From: Nocardia sp.
GTDB lineage: Bacteria > Actinomycetota > Actinomycetes > Mycobacteriales > Mycobacteriaceae
Assembly: GCF_025465275.1 (NCBI RefSeq)
Contig: NZ_JAODNK010000091.1
Span: 1 to 64,000 of the forward strand
Direction: 5' to 3'
DNA: 64,000 nucleotides
In this document: piece by piece, positions 1-7,773 of the stretch
Numbering within the stretch: the stretch's first letter is position 1
Layout of the letters: each line of letters opens with the position of its first letter
Made by a program: the position numbers and the translations under genes
The notes under the pieces: model-generated
Seen by the model: the letters and a program-made list of their open reading frames with translations, nothing else
The model's database searches: none
Told to the model about the DNA's origin: nothing

Positions 1-902
1 ACCCGAGTTCCAAAGCCAGCTACCGGATTTCGATCACCACCGATACGCCGTACTACGCGCTGGCCAATGGCACGCTCATGCGCAAGGTGACCAAGGCGAG
101 TCAGACCACCTGGGTGTACGAGCAGCCCGAACCGATGGCCACCTACCTGGCCACCGTGCAGATCGGCCCGTACCGCAAGCATCGGATCGACGCTCCGCGC
201 GGCACCGTGCCCATGCAGGCCGTGGTTCCCGTTCGCCTGCGGGCCGCGTTCGATCATGACTTCGCGCGGCAACCGCAGATGATGGAGGTCTTCATCGAGA
301 AGTTCGGGCCGTACCCGTTCGACGGCTACACCGTCGTCGTCACCGATGACGAGCTGGAAATCCCCATCGAGGCCCAGGGCATCTCGGTCTTCGGCGCCAA
401 CCACTGCGACGGCCGCCGCGGCTCGGAACGCCTTGTCGCACACGAACTCGCACACCAGTGGTTCGGCAACAGCCTCACCCTGCGCCAGTGGCGCGACATC
501 TGGCTACACGAGGGTTTCGCCTGCTACGCCGAATGGATCTGGTCCGAGGCCGCCGGCGGCCAAACCGCCGACCACCTCGCCCGCGCCGCCCACCACATGC
601 TCTCGCGCCATCCGCAGGACATCCTCATCGGCGACCCCGGCCCCACCCGCATGTTCGACGACCGCGTCTACAAACGCGGCGCGGTCGCCCTGCACGCCCT
701 CCGTTTGCACCTGGGCGACGCCAAATTCTTCAACCTCCTGCGCGAATGGACCACCCGCTACCGGTACACCTCGGTAACCACCGACGAATTCACCGACCTC
801 GCAGGGCATTACACCGCAACAGCACTCCGCGACCTCTGGGACACCTGGCTCTACACCCTCCCCCTCCCCCAACTCCCCCCGGCCGGTGCACCGAACCCCT
901 GA
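1..902 (+). CDS. M1 family zinc metallopeptidase, 5' end outside window
   Basis: The reading frame is open from base 3 and runs to a TGA at 900-902; the N-terminal part lies upstream of the window. The zinc motif HELAHQ is followed by the glutamate of LHEGFA with M1 spacing (HExxH-18-E). The region before it reads PIEAQG, keeping the glutamate of the usual GAMEN motif but not its other residues. The protein aligns without gaps over most of its length to the peptidase at 19320-20666, diverging mainly in the last residues. By analogy with that copy, an NRPS gene may lie just upstream, but this cannot be seen here. Family and catalytic residues are clear; the substrate is unknown. Confidence 0.93.
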   Translation, partial: PSSKASYRISITTDTPYYALANGTLMRKVTKASQTTWVYEQPEPMATYLATVQIGPYRKHRIDAPRGTVPMQAVVPVRLRAAFDHDFARQPQMMEVFIEKFGPYPFDGYTVVVTDDELEIPIEAQGISVFGANHCDGRRGSERLVAHELAHQWFGNSLTLRQWRDIWLHEGFACYAEWIWSEAAGGQTADHLARAAHHMLSRHPQDILIGDPGPTRMFDDRVYKRGAVALHALRLHLGDAKFFNLLREWTTRYRYTSVTTDEFTDLAGHYTATALRDLWDTWLYTLPLPQLPPAGAPNP

Positions 903-952
903 CCCCGCGTGCAGGGGCTCGAGACCCGCGAGCCTCTCCAAGGTGCTGCCGC

Positions 953-1357
953 TCAATCCTTTTCGGCAGGATCCAGGCGACGCCGTGCCAGCTGGGTCAC
1001 GCCGTTGTACCCGTAGCTCTCGCCATCGAGCTCATAGAGCGCGACATATGCCGCGCCGGGCAGCGCGCCGAGCCGCTTCGCCAGCGCGGCATAGGCGTGT
1101 TCAATGAACGCGGCCTTCTCCTGAGCGGTATTGGTGCCCAGCGTGATACTCACTTCCAAATGCACACCGGTGGCCTCCACAGGGCGAACCGCCTGAACAA
1201 ACCACCGATCCGCCGGAGTCAAATTCACCTGAACAACGGTAACCTCCGGCTCCTTCAGCAAGTCCCGCTCGAGAAGTCCGGTGATGTCGGCGGCAAGGTC
1301 AGCCTGCACCTCAGAGGGGACATCCATATCGGCAATGGTGATGCGCGCAAAAGGCAT
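953..1357 (-). CDS. Tautomerase-superfamily protein
   Basis: A 134-residue protein when started at the ATG at 1357, giving MPFARITIADM. A proline directly after the initiator methionine is the catalytic base of 4-oxalocrotonate-tautomerase-like enzymes once Met is removed, which is why this start is preferred over an in-frame ATG 18 codons upstream. The product is longer than the ~62-residue 4-OT subunit, in the range of two-motif tautomerases. No operon partner is evident. Substrate unknown; assignment is by the N-terminus and the overall beta-alpha-beta-like pattern. Confidence 0.75.
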   Translation of the reverse strand: MPFARITIADMDVPSEVQADLAADITGLLERDLLKEPEVTVVQVNLTPADRWFVQAVRPVEATGVHLEVSITLGTNTAQEKAAFIEHAYAALAKRLGALPGAAYVALYELDGESYGYNGVTQLARRRLDPAEKD

Positions 1358-1481
1358 TGAACAAGCTCCAATCCAGGTTCGATACCCCGAACCTAGGCCG
1401 GAGTCCCACACCGCCTCGGGGACATAACCCGCCAGGATGCGGACAATAGGCCCCCTCGCCGATCCTGGAGCTGGAGTTGGC

Positions 1482-1838
1482 CTACCGGAACTCCTGAACC
1501 ACTTCGATTTTGCCCACGATGTGGCGGTTGAACTCCTCGAGTTCCTCCGCGGGCACCCACAGCTCGAGGATCGTGCGGCCGCCTGCCTGCTGGATTGGAT
1601 ACCTAGCCGCGAAGTCGGCTTCGACCTCGAACCGAGTCACATAGCCGACGCCGGACGCCGGAACATTCCAGTCCCGCGCGATCCGTATCGCGTAGTCCTC
1701 GTTCAGCACCGGGTAGAAGATCGGCTGATCGGGCAACCGCGCCGGCCACGCCGTCCACCCCGATTCCTCGACCAGCGCCAACTCTTCCGGCCCGGTCGGC
1801 CGCCACAAAGTCAGTGTCTCGTGCCCATCCATCGCCAT
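1482..1838 (-). CDS. Small conserved protein of unknown function
   Basis: A 118-residue soluble protein with conserved-looking stretches such as LPDQPIFYPVLNEDYA and ARDWNVPASGVGYVTRFEV. I recognise this as a family often named 'ADP-ribosylation/crystallin J1' in actinobacterial genomes, but the sequence shows no ADP-ribosylglycohydrolase motif and the label is probably inherited. An AGAGGA Shine-Dalgarno lies 8 bases before the chosen ATG; a second in-frame ATG is two codons in. It is divergent from the methyltransferase at 2045, with a 206-bp intergenic gap. No function is proposed. Confidence 0.7.
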   Translation of the reverse strand: MAMDGHETLTLWRPTGPEELALVEESGWTAWPARLPDQPIFYPVLNEDYAIRIARDWNVPASGVGYVTRFEVEADFAARYPIQQAGGRTILELWVPAEELEEFNRHIVGKIEVVQEFR

Positions 1839-2044
1839 TCCCCGATCCTCTCGGCAAGGACGAGTTCGTCCGCCGAGGTCTTATCGTTCACACGAGCAGT
1901 GTGTTGGGCAGAACTGGGGTCTGCAACCGGGTTTCCGCTGCCCGGCAATGGAGGTGGCTGCGGTAAACGCATTCCAGCAGGCGTCGAGGGGGCGGTGAAT
2001 TTGTATCGGACGTACTCGATATCACGGGTAGGTAGGGTGATTGG

Positions 2045-2824
2045 GTGGACCAGGATGACCGGATAGTTCTTGGATCGTCGTTCGGTACCGCGGCGGCGGC
2101 GTACGCCGAGCATCGCCCGGATTATGCGCGGGATGCGGTGCGGTGGGCGCTCGAGGGCGCGTCCGGGGCGCGAGTGCTCGATCTCGGGGCAGGAACTGGA
2201 AAGCTGACTGCCACGGTGCTCGCGACGGATGTCGAAGTTGTTGCGGTCGAGCCTGATTCGGCGATGTTGAGCGAGTTGCGCCGTGCATTGCCGGGGGTTC
2301 GTGCCCTGGCGGGTAGCGCCGAGGCGATACCGTTGCCGGATGCGTCGGTCGATGCCGTGGTGGCAGGTAATGCCATGCACTGGTTCGACATGAGCGTCGC
2401 GGGAGCCGAGATAGCAAGGGTTCTCGCACCCGCCGGCGTTCTCGCTGGTCTGTGGAACGTTATGGATGACCGCGTCGACTGGGTTGCCGGGCTCGCGCGG
2501 GTCAGTGGGAGTGCGGTTATCGGCCCGCGGGACACGCCCGCCAGTTGGCGTGCTGCGACGGCCGAGATGCATCTGCCGAAGACCGGTGAGGCCGTTCGGT
2601 TCGGCTCGCCGGAGCAGGCCGAGTTCCCGCACGGGCAGCGGCGCACCGCCGACTCGCTCGTCGCGACACTCGCGACGCGGGCCGGGATGCTGGTCATGTC
2701 GGAACGGGAACAAGAGGCCACGCTGGGTCGGATTCGCGGTTTCCTGGCGAGTCGACCCGAGACTGCCAGCGGCGAGTTCACCCTTCCGATGCTGACCTGC
2801 GTGCTGCGCGTTCGGCGACTGTAA
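2045..2824 (+). CDS. Class I SAM-dependent methyltransferase
   Basis: 259 residues starting at GTG. Motif I is VLDLGAGTGKLT near residue 40, followed by an acidic residue at the end of strand 2 (VVAVEPDSAML) and a motif IV-like stretch DAVVAGNAMHWFD, typical of the Methyltransf_11/UbiE-like group. The WFD triad is common in trans-aconitate methyltransferase-like proteins, but the substrate cannot be read from the sequence. It is convergent with the NAD(P)-binding gene at 2851 with a 26-bp gap. Not in an operon. Confidence 0.85.
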   Translation: MDQDDRIVLGSSFGTAAAAYAEHRPDYARDAVRWALEGASGARVLDLGAGTGKLTATVLATDVEVVAVEPDSAMLSELRRALPGVRALAGSAEAIPLPDASVDAVVAGNAMHWFDMSVAGAEIARVLAPAGVLAGLWNVMDDRVDWVAGLARVSGSAVIGPRDTPASWRAATAEMHLPKTGEAVRFGSPEQAEFPHGQRRTADSLVATLATRAGMLVMSEREQEATLGRIRGFLASRPETASGEFTLPMLTCVLRVRRL

Positions 2825-2850
2825 ACGTTGTCGCCGCCAGTGGATTCACC

Positions 2851-3537
2851 TCATCGGGAGACAGGGCCTTGGGCGCGCGCGTTGATCTCGCGGGGTGTGA
2901 GCACGCGGGTTTCCGATCCGTTGGCAGCGACCGCGATCATGGCGCGGCCGATCTCCCGATTGTCGTTGACCGCGTTCGGCGCCAGCCGCTTGAACAGCGG
3001 GATCAGTGGCCCCGTGATCGCATACGCGGCACGATAGAGCCGGGTCTTGGAAACCACGCCGTCCATCGGCTGGACGAATCCGGGCCGGAACATGTACGCC
3101 TGGAAGGGAAGTGCGAGCAGATCGTTCTCGGTCTTGCCCTTCACCCGCCCCCACATCGAGCGGCCCTGCTCGGTGCTGTCGGTGCCCTGCCCGGAGACAT
3201 AGATGAACGTCAGCTTCGGGTTCGCGGCCGCCAGCGTGCGACCGACCCGCAACGCCAGATCGTAGGTGATCCGGCGGTAGTCCTCCTCTTTCATGCCGAC
3301 GGAGGAGACGCCGAGGCAGAAGAAGCAGGCGTCGAACTCGGGCAGTTCACCGGCGATCGCGGAGAGATCGGTCGGATCGGGCTGGACCAGCTCGCGCAGT
3401 TGGGGGTTCTCGATGCCCAGCGAGCTGAGTCCGACGGCGAGGACCTGCTCGACCCGCGCGTCCCGGAGACACTCGTTGAGCACCCCCTGCCCGATCATGC
3501 CGGTCGCGCCGAAGAGGATTACCTTCATGCCAGGCAT
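2851..3537 (-). CDS. NAD(P)-binding Rossmann protein (atypical SDR)
   Basis: 228 residues with an N-terminal Rossmann nucleotide-binding motif GATGMIGQG just after MKVILF. The rest follows the NAD(P)H-binding/epimerase-like fold, with TFIYVSGQGTD in the active-site strand, but no canonical YxxxK pair stands out, as in atypical SDRs. Two in-frame ATGs (MPGMK) leave the start uncertain by three codons. About 100 bp separate it from the symporter gene upstream on the same strand. Probably an oxidoreductase or nucleotide-sensing protein; substrate unknown. Confidence 0.75.
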   Translation of the reverse strand: MPGMKVILFGATGMIGQGVLNECLRDARVEQVLAVGLSSLGIENPQLRELVQPDPTDLSAIAGELPEFDACFFCLGVSSVGMKEEDYRRITYDLALRVGRTLAAANPKLTFIYVSGQGTDSTEQGRSMWGRVKGKTENDLLALPFQAYMFRPGFVQPMDGVVSKTRLYRAAYAITGPLIPLFKRLAPNAVNDNREIGRAMIAVAANGSETRVLTPREINARAQGPVSR

Positions 3538-3635
3538 CTTGCCTCAGCGGCGGTGTTGGCGAGCCCATTCCGCTGGGCGCGGCGGCGGCGATCGAGCTCA
3601 TCGTCGAGCATCTCTCAGCGGCTGGGCCGGAGACC

Positions 3636-5117
3636 TCAGCTTCCGAGCTGGAGCGCCTTGGCTGGGCGCTCGTGCTTCCCGATCACAGACTTGTCCGGCC
3701 CGCTCAGTGAAATGAGCACGGCCACAGTGATATTCGCGAGCAGCGCGATCAGCCCGCCATTGATCCCGAACAGTGGATCACGGCCGAGAGCGTGCAGGAG
3801 CAGTACGACAGCGGTGCCGACGATGAGTCCTGCGGTAACTCCGCGGGTCGAGAGCCGCCGCCAATACAGCCCGAGCAGCACCGCGGGAACCAGTTGGGCG
3901 ACGCCCTCGTAGGACACCACCGACAGGTTGACCAGCGCCTTGGGATAGATCAGGGCCCCCGCCAGCGCGATGGCTCCGACGATGAAGCAGACCAGCTGGG
4001 AGCGCCCGCGTCCGCCGTCCGCGGGCGACCGGCCACCTTGCAGACCCCCGCCGAGAATTGTTCTGCCCCAGAGGGTTCCGATGGATACCAGGAATACGCT
4101 CATCGGTACGATGGCCGACAACGCCCCGGCGATGCCGATCACCGCCACCACCGCGGGCGGCAGCGAATCGGTGACCAAATCGAACAGCGCCAGATCAGGA
4201 TTCGCCAGCTTGGGCACCACGAACAACGCGGCCGCGCCGATGAAAATCGGAATCACCAGCAGCAACTGATACCAGGGCAGCAGCATCGAATTCCGGCGCA
4301 GCGCTGTGGGATTCGCGGCTGAGAGATATCCGGCTACCGTCGTGGGGAAGATGCATATGGTCGCGGCATTCAGCACGATGGTCGACACGAACCAGGCCGC
4401 ACCGAAGGTGCCGCCGCCGGCGCCCGGGAACGTCAGCCACTCGGGCTTTTCGGCAACGAGGCGATCGAGCAACTCACCCGGCCCGTCGAAGTAGTGCCAC
4501 GGCACATAGATCGCGAGGAACAACACAGACAGCACCGCAAGCCCGTCCTTGAGCACACTCACCCACGCCGAACCACGCAATCCGGACGCCAACACGAAGG
4601 TCTCGGCCACCACGAACGACACCACGGCGGCGACCTTCAAATCGACTGCGCCATAGGACATGGCGTGCACCACCACGCCCATGCCTTGAATCTGCAACTG
4701 CACGTAGGGAACCAGGAAGATCGTGCAGATCACCGCGACCGCCACACCCAACCGCCGCGACCCGAACCGATGCTCGGCAATATCGGCGATCGACAGCAGT
4801 TTGTGCCGCGCACAGTAGGTCCAGATCAGCGGCGCCACGAAGTAGGCGACGACCAGTCCGGTGCTGAGGTACGCGATCAGATAGAAGATCGGTATCCCAT
4901 ACCGGTACGACCACCCGGCCGCGCCCAGAAACGAGAAGCTCGTATACGTCTCCCCCGCCATGAGCAGCAGTACGAACAAGGTCCCCAGCCCGCGCCCGGA
5001 AACGGACCACTCCGCCATCGACCGTTCCCGCCCGCGCCCGGACAGCACGCCGACCACCACCGTCGCAAGCATCGCCACCGCGAACAGCGAAACCGCCACC
5101 ACCGCGCGCCCCGTCAC
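3636..5117 (-). CDS. Sodium:solute symporter (SSS family)
   Basis: 493 residues with about 13 hydrophobic segments, in the SSS range. GRGLGTLFVLLLMAGETYTSFSFLG matches the N-terminal segment of MctP-like monocarboxylate/acetate symporters. It begins at a GTG that overlaps the TGA of the DUF3311 gene (GTGA, 5114-5117), so the two are probably translationally coupled, an arrangement typical of DUF3311-SSS pairs. The protein should sit in the membrane and import a small organic acid or similar solute with sodium. A paralogous pair is at 31735-33404. Confidence 0.88.
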   Translation of the reverse strand: MTGRAVVAVSLFAVAMLATVVVGVLSGRGRERSMAEWSVSGRGLGTLFVLLLMAGETYTSFSFLGAAGWSYRYGIPIFYLIAYLSTGLVVAYFVAPLIWTYCARHKLLSIADIAEHRFGSRRLGVAVAVICTIFLVPYVQLQIQGMGVVVHAMSYGAVDLKVAAVVSFVVAETFVLASGLRGSAWVSVLKDGLAVLSVLFLAIYVPWHYFDGPGELLDRLVAEKPEWLTFPGAGGGTFGAAWFVSTIVLNAATICIFPTTVAGYLSAANPTALRRNSMLLPWYQLLLVIPIFIGAAALFVVPKLANPDLALFDLVTDSLPPAVVAVIGIAGALSAIVPMSVFLVSIGTLWGRTILGGGLQGGRSPADGGRGRSQLVCFIVGAIALAGALIYPKALVNLSVVSYEGVAQLVPAVLLGLYWRRLSTRGVTAGLIVGTAVVLLLHALGRDPLFGINGGLIALLANITVAVLISLSGPDKSVIGKHERPAKALQLGS

Positions 5118-5404
5118 GAAAGATCCTCCCGCACACCGTCATTCTCATCAGCGGGCACGAATTCCTCCGCACCCGCCCGGTACGCCGGATCGAACCGCGC
5201 GACCAGCGCCACCAGCGGTCCGGTCAATGCCGTCACCGCCAGCAGGTAGAAGATCAGGAAGGGGATACCGAAGATCCGCGGCTCGATCCGGTCGGCGATC
5301 ACCGGCGCCAGGCAGTACAGCACCCCCGGAATCACCAGCAGCCCCAGCATCGGCCCGCGCCGCCGCAGCGGAATCGCGGGCGCCGCCGGTATCGGTTCGG
5401 TCAT
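5114..5404 (-). CDS. DUF3311 small membrane protein
   Basis: 96 residues from the ATG at 5404 (MTEPIPAAP). Two hydrophobic helices flank the motif IEPRIFGIPFLIFY, the signature of DUF3311 (PxxFGxPFxxxY). These proteins are regularly encoded just before SSS symporters, as here with a 4-base overlap. The role is not established; an accessory or stabilising partner of the symporter is the usual guess. An upstream in-frame ATG would add ten unlikely residues (MIFGVYGRNA). Confidence 0.82.
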   Translation of the reverse strand: MTEPIPAAPAIPLRRRGPMLGLLVIPGVLYCLAPVIADRIEPRIFGIPFLIFYLLAVTALTGPLVALVARFDPAYRAGAEEFVPADENDGVREDLS

Positions 5405-5593
5405 AGCGTTCCTCCCGTATACCCCGAAGATCAACTACGCCCACCTTTCCCGATCCCCACGCCCGCAGCCAGTCCCCGGCCACCGTGTCGCCGACCTCGA
5501 GCCGGTCGAAGCCCTGCGATGGGCGGCCGCCGTCGTCGTCGAAGCCAAAACCGGAGGTATCGCCGACGTTCAATGCCGTCGAGGTAGCCGAAC
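5405..5593. other. Intergenic region without a convincing gene
   Basis: Together with the hairpin that follows, this gap between the DUF3311 start and the DUF3089 gene end spans about 300 bp. Short open frames exist on both strands, but none has a ribosome binding site or recognisable family. It should hold the promoter of the DUF3311-symporter operon; I could not assign convincing -35/-10 boxes. Confidence 0.5.
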
Positions 5594-5674
5594 AACCGGC
5601 CTACGCGGTCAAAAATCCTCGCGAGAGGGTGGAATTTGCCTTCCAGGCTCGGATTTTGACCGCTCAGGCCGGTT
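5594..5674. repeat. 81-nt three-tier inverted repeat
   Basis: Outer arms of 9 bp (AACCGGCCT / AGGCCGGTT) at 5594-5602 and 5666-5674. After a 2x2 mismatch come inner arms GCGGTCAAAAATCC (5605-5618) and GGATTTTGACCGC (5651-5663), which differ by one A. In the centre TGGAA/TTCCA (5630-5634, 5641-5645) close a 6-base loop. It lies about 40 bases beyond the stop of the DUF3089 gene, so it could act as a terminator, but it is far longer than needed and lacks a U-tract. A miniature inverted-repeat element is an alternative. Confidence 0.6.
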
Positions 5675-5712
5675 CTCGCGCGGCCCGATCACACGAGCCC
5701 GTGGAGGCGAGG

Positions 5713-6732
5713 TCAGTGGTGCTGGTAGGCAGTGGTCTGGGTGGCGACCAAGTCCAGCAGGTCATGCTGCGCGAGGTTGATGTCGAGCAGATGCGTTCCC
5801 CAGGTTGCGTCCGGAACGGCTGGCAAGAGTGCCGCGCCAGGCCCGTCGACCAGGAGGACGTGCGGTTCATCGCCGTCGGTGCACTGGGCGTTGAGGCCGT
5901 TCAGTTGACGGCCCGCGACGATGGAGTGGATCGGGGCACTGGCGTTGTCGCGCAGCGATGCCGGATTGGTGCAGAGGACTTCGTAGTCGGGGCCGAACGG
6001 GAGAGTGCCGCGAATTTCCGAGGTGTCGGGCACCTGGGGTGGGAGACCGAAGCGCGTGTTCGAGGGCGGGGTTCGGGTGAAGGACGAGTACGCGACGACG
6101 CAACCGGTCTGGGCCGGGTCGGTGCAGGCCGGGATGGAGGTGAAATCGCCGCCGACCTTCGCGCCCTTGGGGACCAGGACGTCGCCACCGATCAGGAGGG
6201 CCGAAACCAGTTGGGACTGCACCGGTTTCCCGTCGATGCGGTTGCGGATCAGGGTCCGCAGCATACGGCTGCCCTGCGAGTGGCCGATGAGGACGACGCC
6301 GCGGCCGCCATTGTGGTTGGCGAGGTAGTCGTCCCACGCGCGTTCGACATCCTGGTACGCGAGATCCCGTGCGGCGGCGACACCTCCAGCGGGCGGGTTG
6401 AACAGTGCGTTCAGCGTCACCTGCCGGTACACCGGCGCCCACACATTGCAGTTCGCGCCGAAGGGTTCTGTCTGTGCGCGAGCAACCTCCCGCAGTTCCA
6501 GTGAGGCATCGAAGTTCGTGTTCGTCGACTGTTGCAGCGAAGCCGTTGGGTACACGTAGAAACAGTCGATCGGCGCGCCCGAGCGTCCGCCGCAGGGATC
6601 GTTGGCCTGACCCGGCTGACACAGCCAGGTGGTGTCCGATTCGGCCGATGCGGGCGGGGCCGCGAACGCGGTGATCAACGCGATGACCGTGCCGAACAGG
6701 AGCGCCGCTATGGCGGGATAACGAATCCTCAA
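5713..6732 (-). CDS. Secreted DUF3089 alpha/beta-hydrolase-like protein
   Basis: Best start is the TTG at 6732, which has an AAGGAG 7 bases upstream and yields a clean signal peptide (MRIRYPAIAALLFG..., cleavage after PPASA). The mature part has the DUF3089 features CFYVYPT and GHSQGSRML, with Ser as nucleophile, and a late His in TWGTHLLD. 339 residues, normal for the family. Several cysteine pairs (CQPGQANDPC, ACTDPAQTGC) fit an extracytoplasmic location. Probably a lipase or esterase acting outside the cell; substrate not known. Stands alone. Confidence 0.85.
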   Translation of the reverse strand: MRIRYPAIAALLFGTVIALITAFAAPPASAESDTTWLCQPGQANDPCGGRSGAPIDCFYVYPTASLQQSTNTNFDASLELREVARAQTEPFGANCNVWAPVYRQVTLNALFNPPAGGVAAARDLAYQDVERAWDDYLANHNGGRGVVLIGHSQGSRMLRTLIRNRIDGKPVQSQLVSALLIGGDVLVPKGAKVGGDFTSIPACTDPAQTGCVVAYSSFTRTPPSNTRFGLPPQVPDTSEIRGTLPFGPDYEVLCTNPASLRDNASAPIHSIVAGRQLNGLNAQCTDGDEPHVLLVDGPGAALLPAVPDATWGTHLLDINLAQHDLLDLVATQTTAYQHH

Positions 6733-6817
6733 CGCGAAACTCCTTGTCGCCGTGGCGGGTACATCATACGTGTCTCCGCTACGGCAGACCTGCCACATGC
6801 CGCGATCGACAGCGTTG

Positions 6818-7687
6818 TCAGCGCGCTACGAGCTGAACGGTCGCACGAGTGTCGAGGAATTCCAGGACGTGCTGCCCGAACTGCTCGGGGTACTGGAACA
6901 GAAAGCCGTGCCCCGCTTGCGGATACAGAATGAGCCCGGCTTCGGGCAGCCGCTGGGACAGGACGAAGGACTCGTACGACGGGACCATCACATCGTGCGC
7001 GCCGTTGGCCACGAATGTCGGCACGGTGATCTTGCCCAGGTGCGGGTACGCGGCATCGGCCGTCTTGTATCCACCGATCGCGGCGACCTGCGCCTGGACC
7101 GCCTGCGGGCTGACGACCGAACCCGATTGCTCCAGGCGCGCATCGAGGCGGCGCAGATGCGTGAGGCCGGCGCTGCGGCCGATGCCGTCTTCGGTGAAGA
7201 ACAGGTAGAGGAAATCCTCGTCGTCATTGACGGGCTTTCCCGCGACCTGCCAGACCTTCGCCGGGACGGCGGGCGAATCCGGTACCGCTCCCGGTCCCGT
7301 ACCGGCGAGGACGAGTCGCCGCACCAGGTGAGAGTGGTTGAGCGACAACCACTGTGCGACTGTTCCGCCCATCGACCAGCCGAGTAGGTCGACCTCGGCG
7401 TAACCGAGCTCTTCGATCAAGGCGGCGGCGGTTTGCGCCATCTGCGGAATGCTGCCGGGGGTCTCCCCCTCGGAGGCACCAACCCCGGCATTGTCGAAGA
7501 CGATGACGCGCCGCTCGCTGGCGAGCACGTCCAGCAGGGCCGGGTCCCAGTGGTCCATGGTGCCGCGGAAGCGCTGCGTGAGTACCAGCGGAACACCCGA
7601 ATCGGGCCCGAAGCGGCGATAGGCGATCGAGGCCCCGTGCACGTCGATGAATTCGGTTGGGGCTGCGGCGGATACAGATGTCGACAT
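6818..7687 (-). CDS. Alpha/beta hydrolase, cassette copy 1
   Basis: 289 residues with the nucleophile elbow GWSMGG, an oxyanion-region RFRGTMDHWDP, and catalytic acid/histidine candidates in NGAHDVMVP and AGHGFLF. It is a close paralogue of the protein at 14916-15779; both share long identical stretches, for example around DSPAVPAKVWQVAGKP. It is divergent from the HxlR-TetR gene at 7774, and a perfect inverted repeat lies 15 bases upstream of its start. Likely acts on a small ester or carbonyl compound controlled by that regulator; substrate unknown. Confidence 0.88.
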   Translation of the reverse strand: MSTSVSAAAPTEFIDVHGASIAYRRFGPDSGVPLVLTQRFRGTMDHWDPALLDVLASERRVIVFDNAGVGASEGETPGSIPQMAQTAAALIEELGYAEVDLLGWSMGGTVAQWLSLNHSHLVRRLVLAGTGPGAVPDSPAVPAKVWQVAGKPVNDDEDFLYLFFTEDGIGRSAGLTHLRRLDARLEQSGSVVSPQAVQAQVAAIGGYKTADAAYPHLGKITVPTFVANGAHDVMVPSYESFVLSQRLPEAGLILYPQAGHGFLFQYPEQFGQHVLEFLDTRATVQLVAR

Positions 7688-7701
7688 GCGATCTCCCTAT
7701 T

Positions 7702-7723
7702 TGACTATACTGAGCGATAGTCA
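7702..7723. promoter_or_regulatory. Operator-like inverted repeat TGACTAT-N8-ATAGTCA
   Basis: Perfect 7-bp arms separated by 8 bases, in the 86-bp gap between the divergent hydrolase and HxlR-TetR genes. A one-mismatch version (TAACTAT-N8-ATAGTCA) sits at the equivalent place before the paralogous hydrolase (14853-14874). The ACTAT/ATAGT arms resemble known HxlR-family sites of the TACT-N7-AGTA type, which suggests the HxlR half of the neighbouring regulator binds here. Binding is inferred. Confidence 0.7.
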
Positions 7724-7773
7724 GCGTGTCAGGCTGGCTTTGAATTGTCAATCCAGCTGAGTAGGATTCGCCC

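Noticed and set aside
458..1360. Long plus-strand frame of 300 codons
   Set aside because: Arg/Pro-rich shadow of the M1 peptidase and tautomerase genes; no family resemblance.
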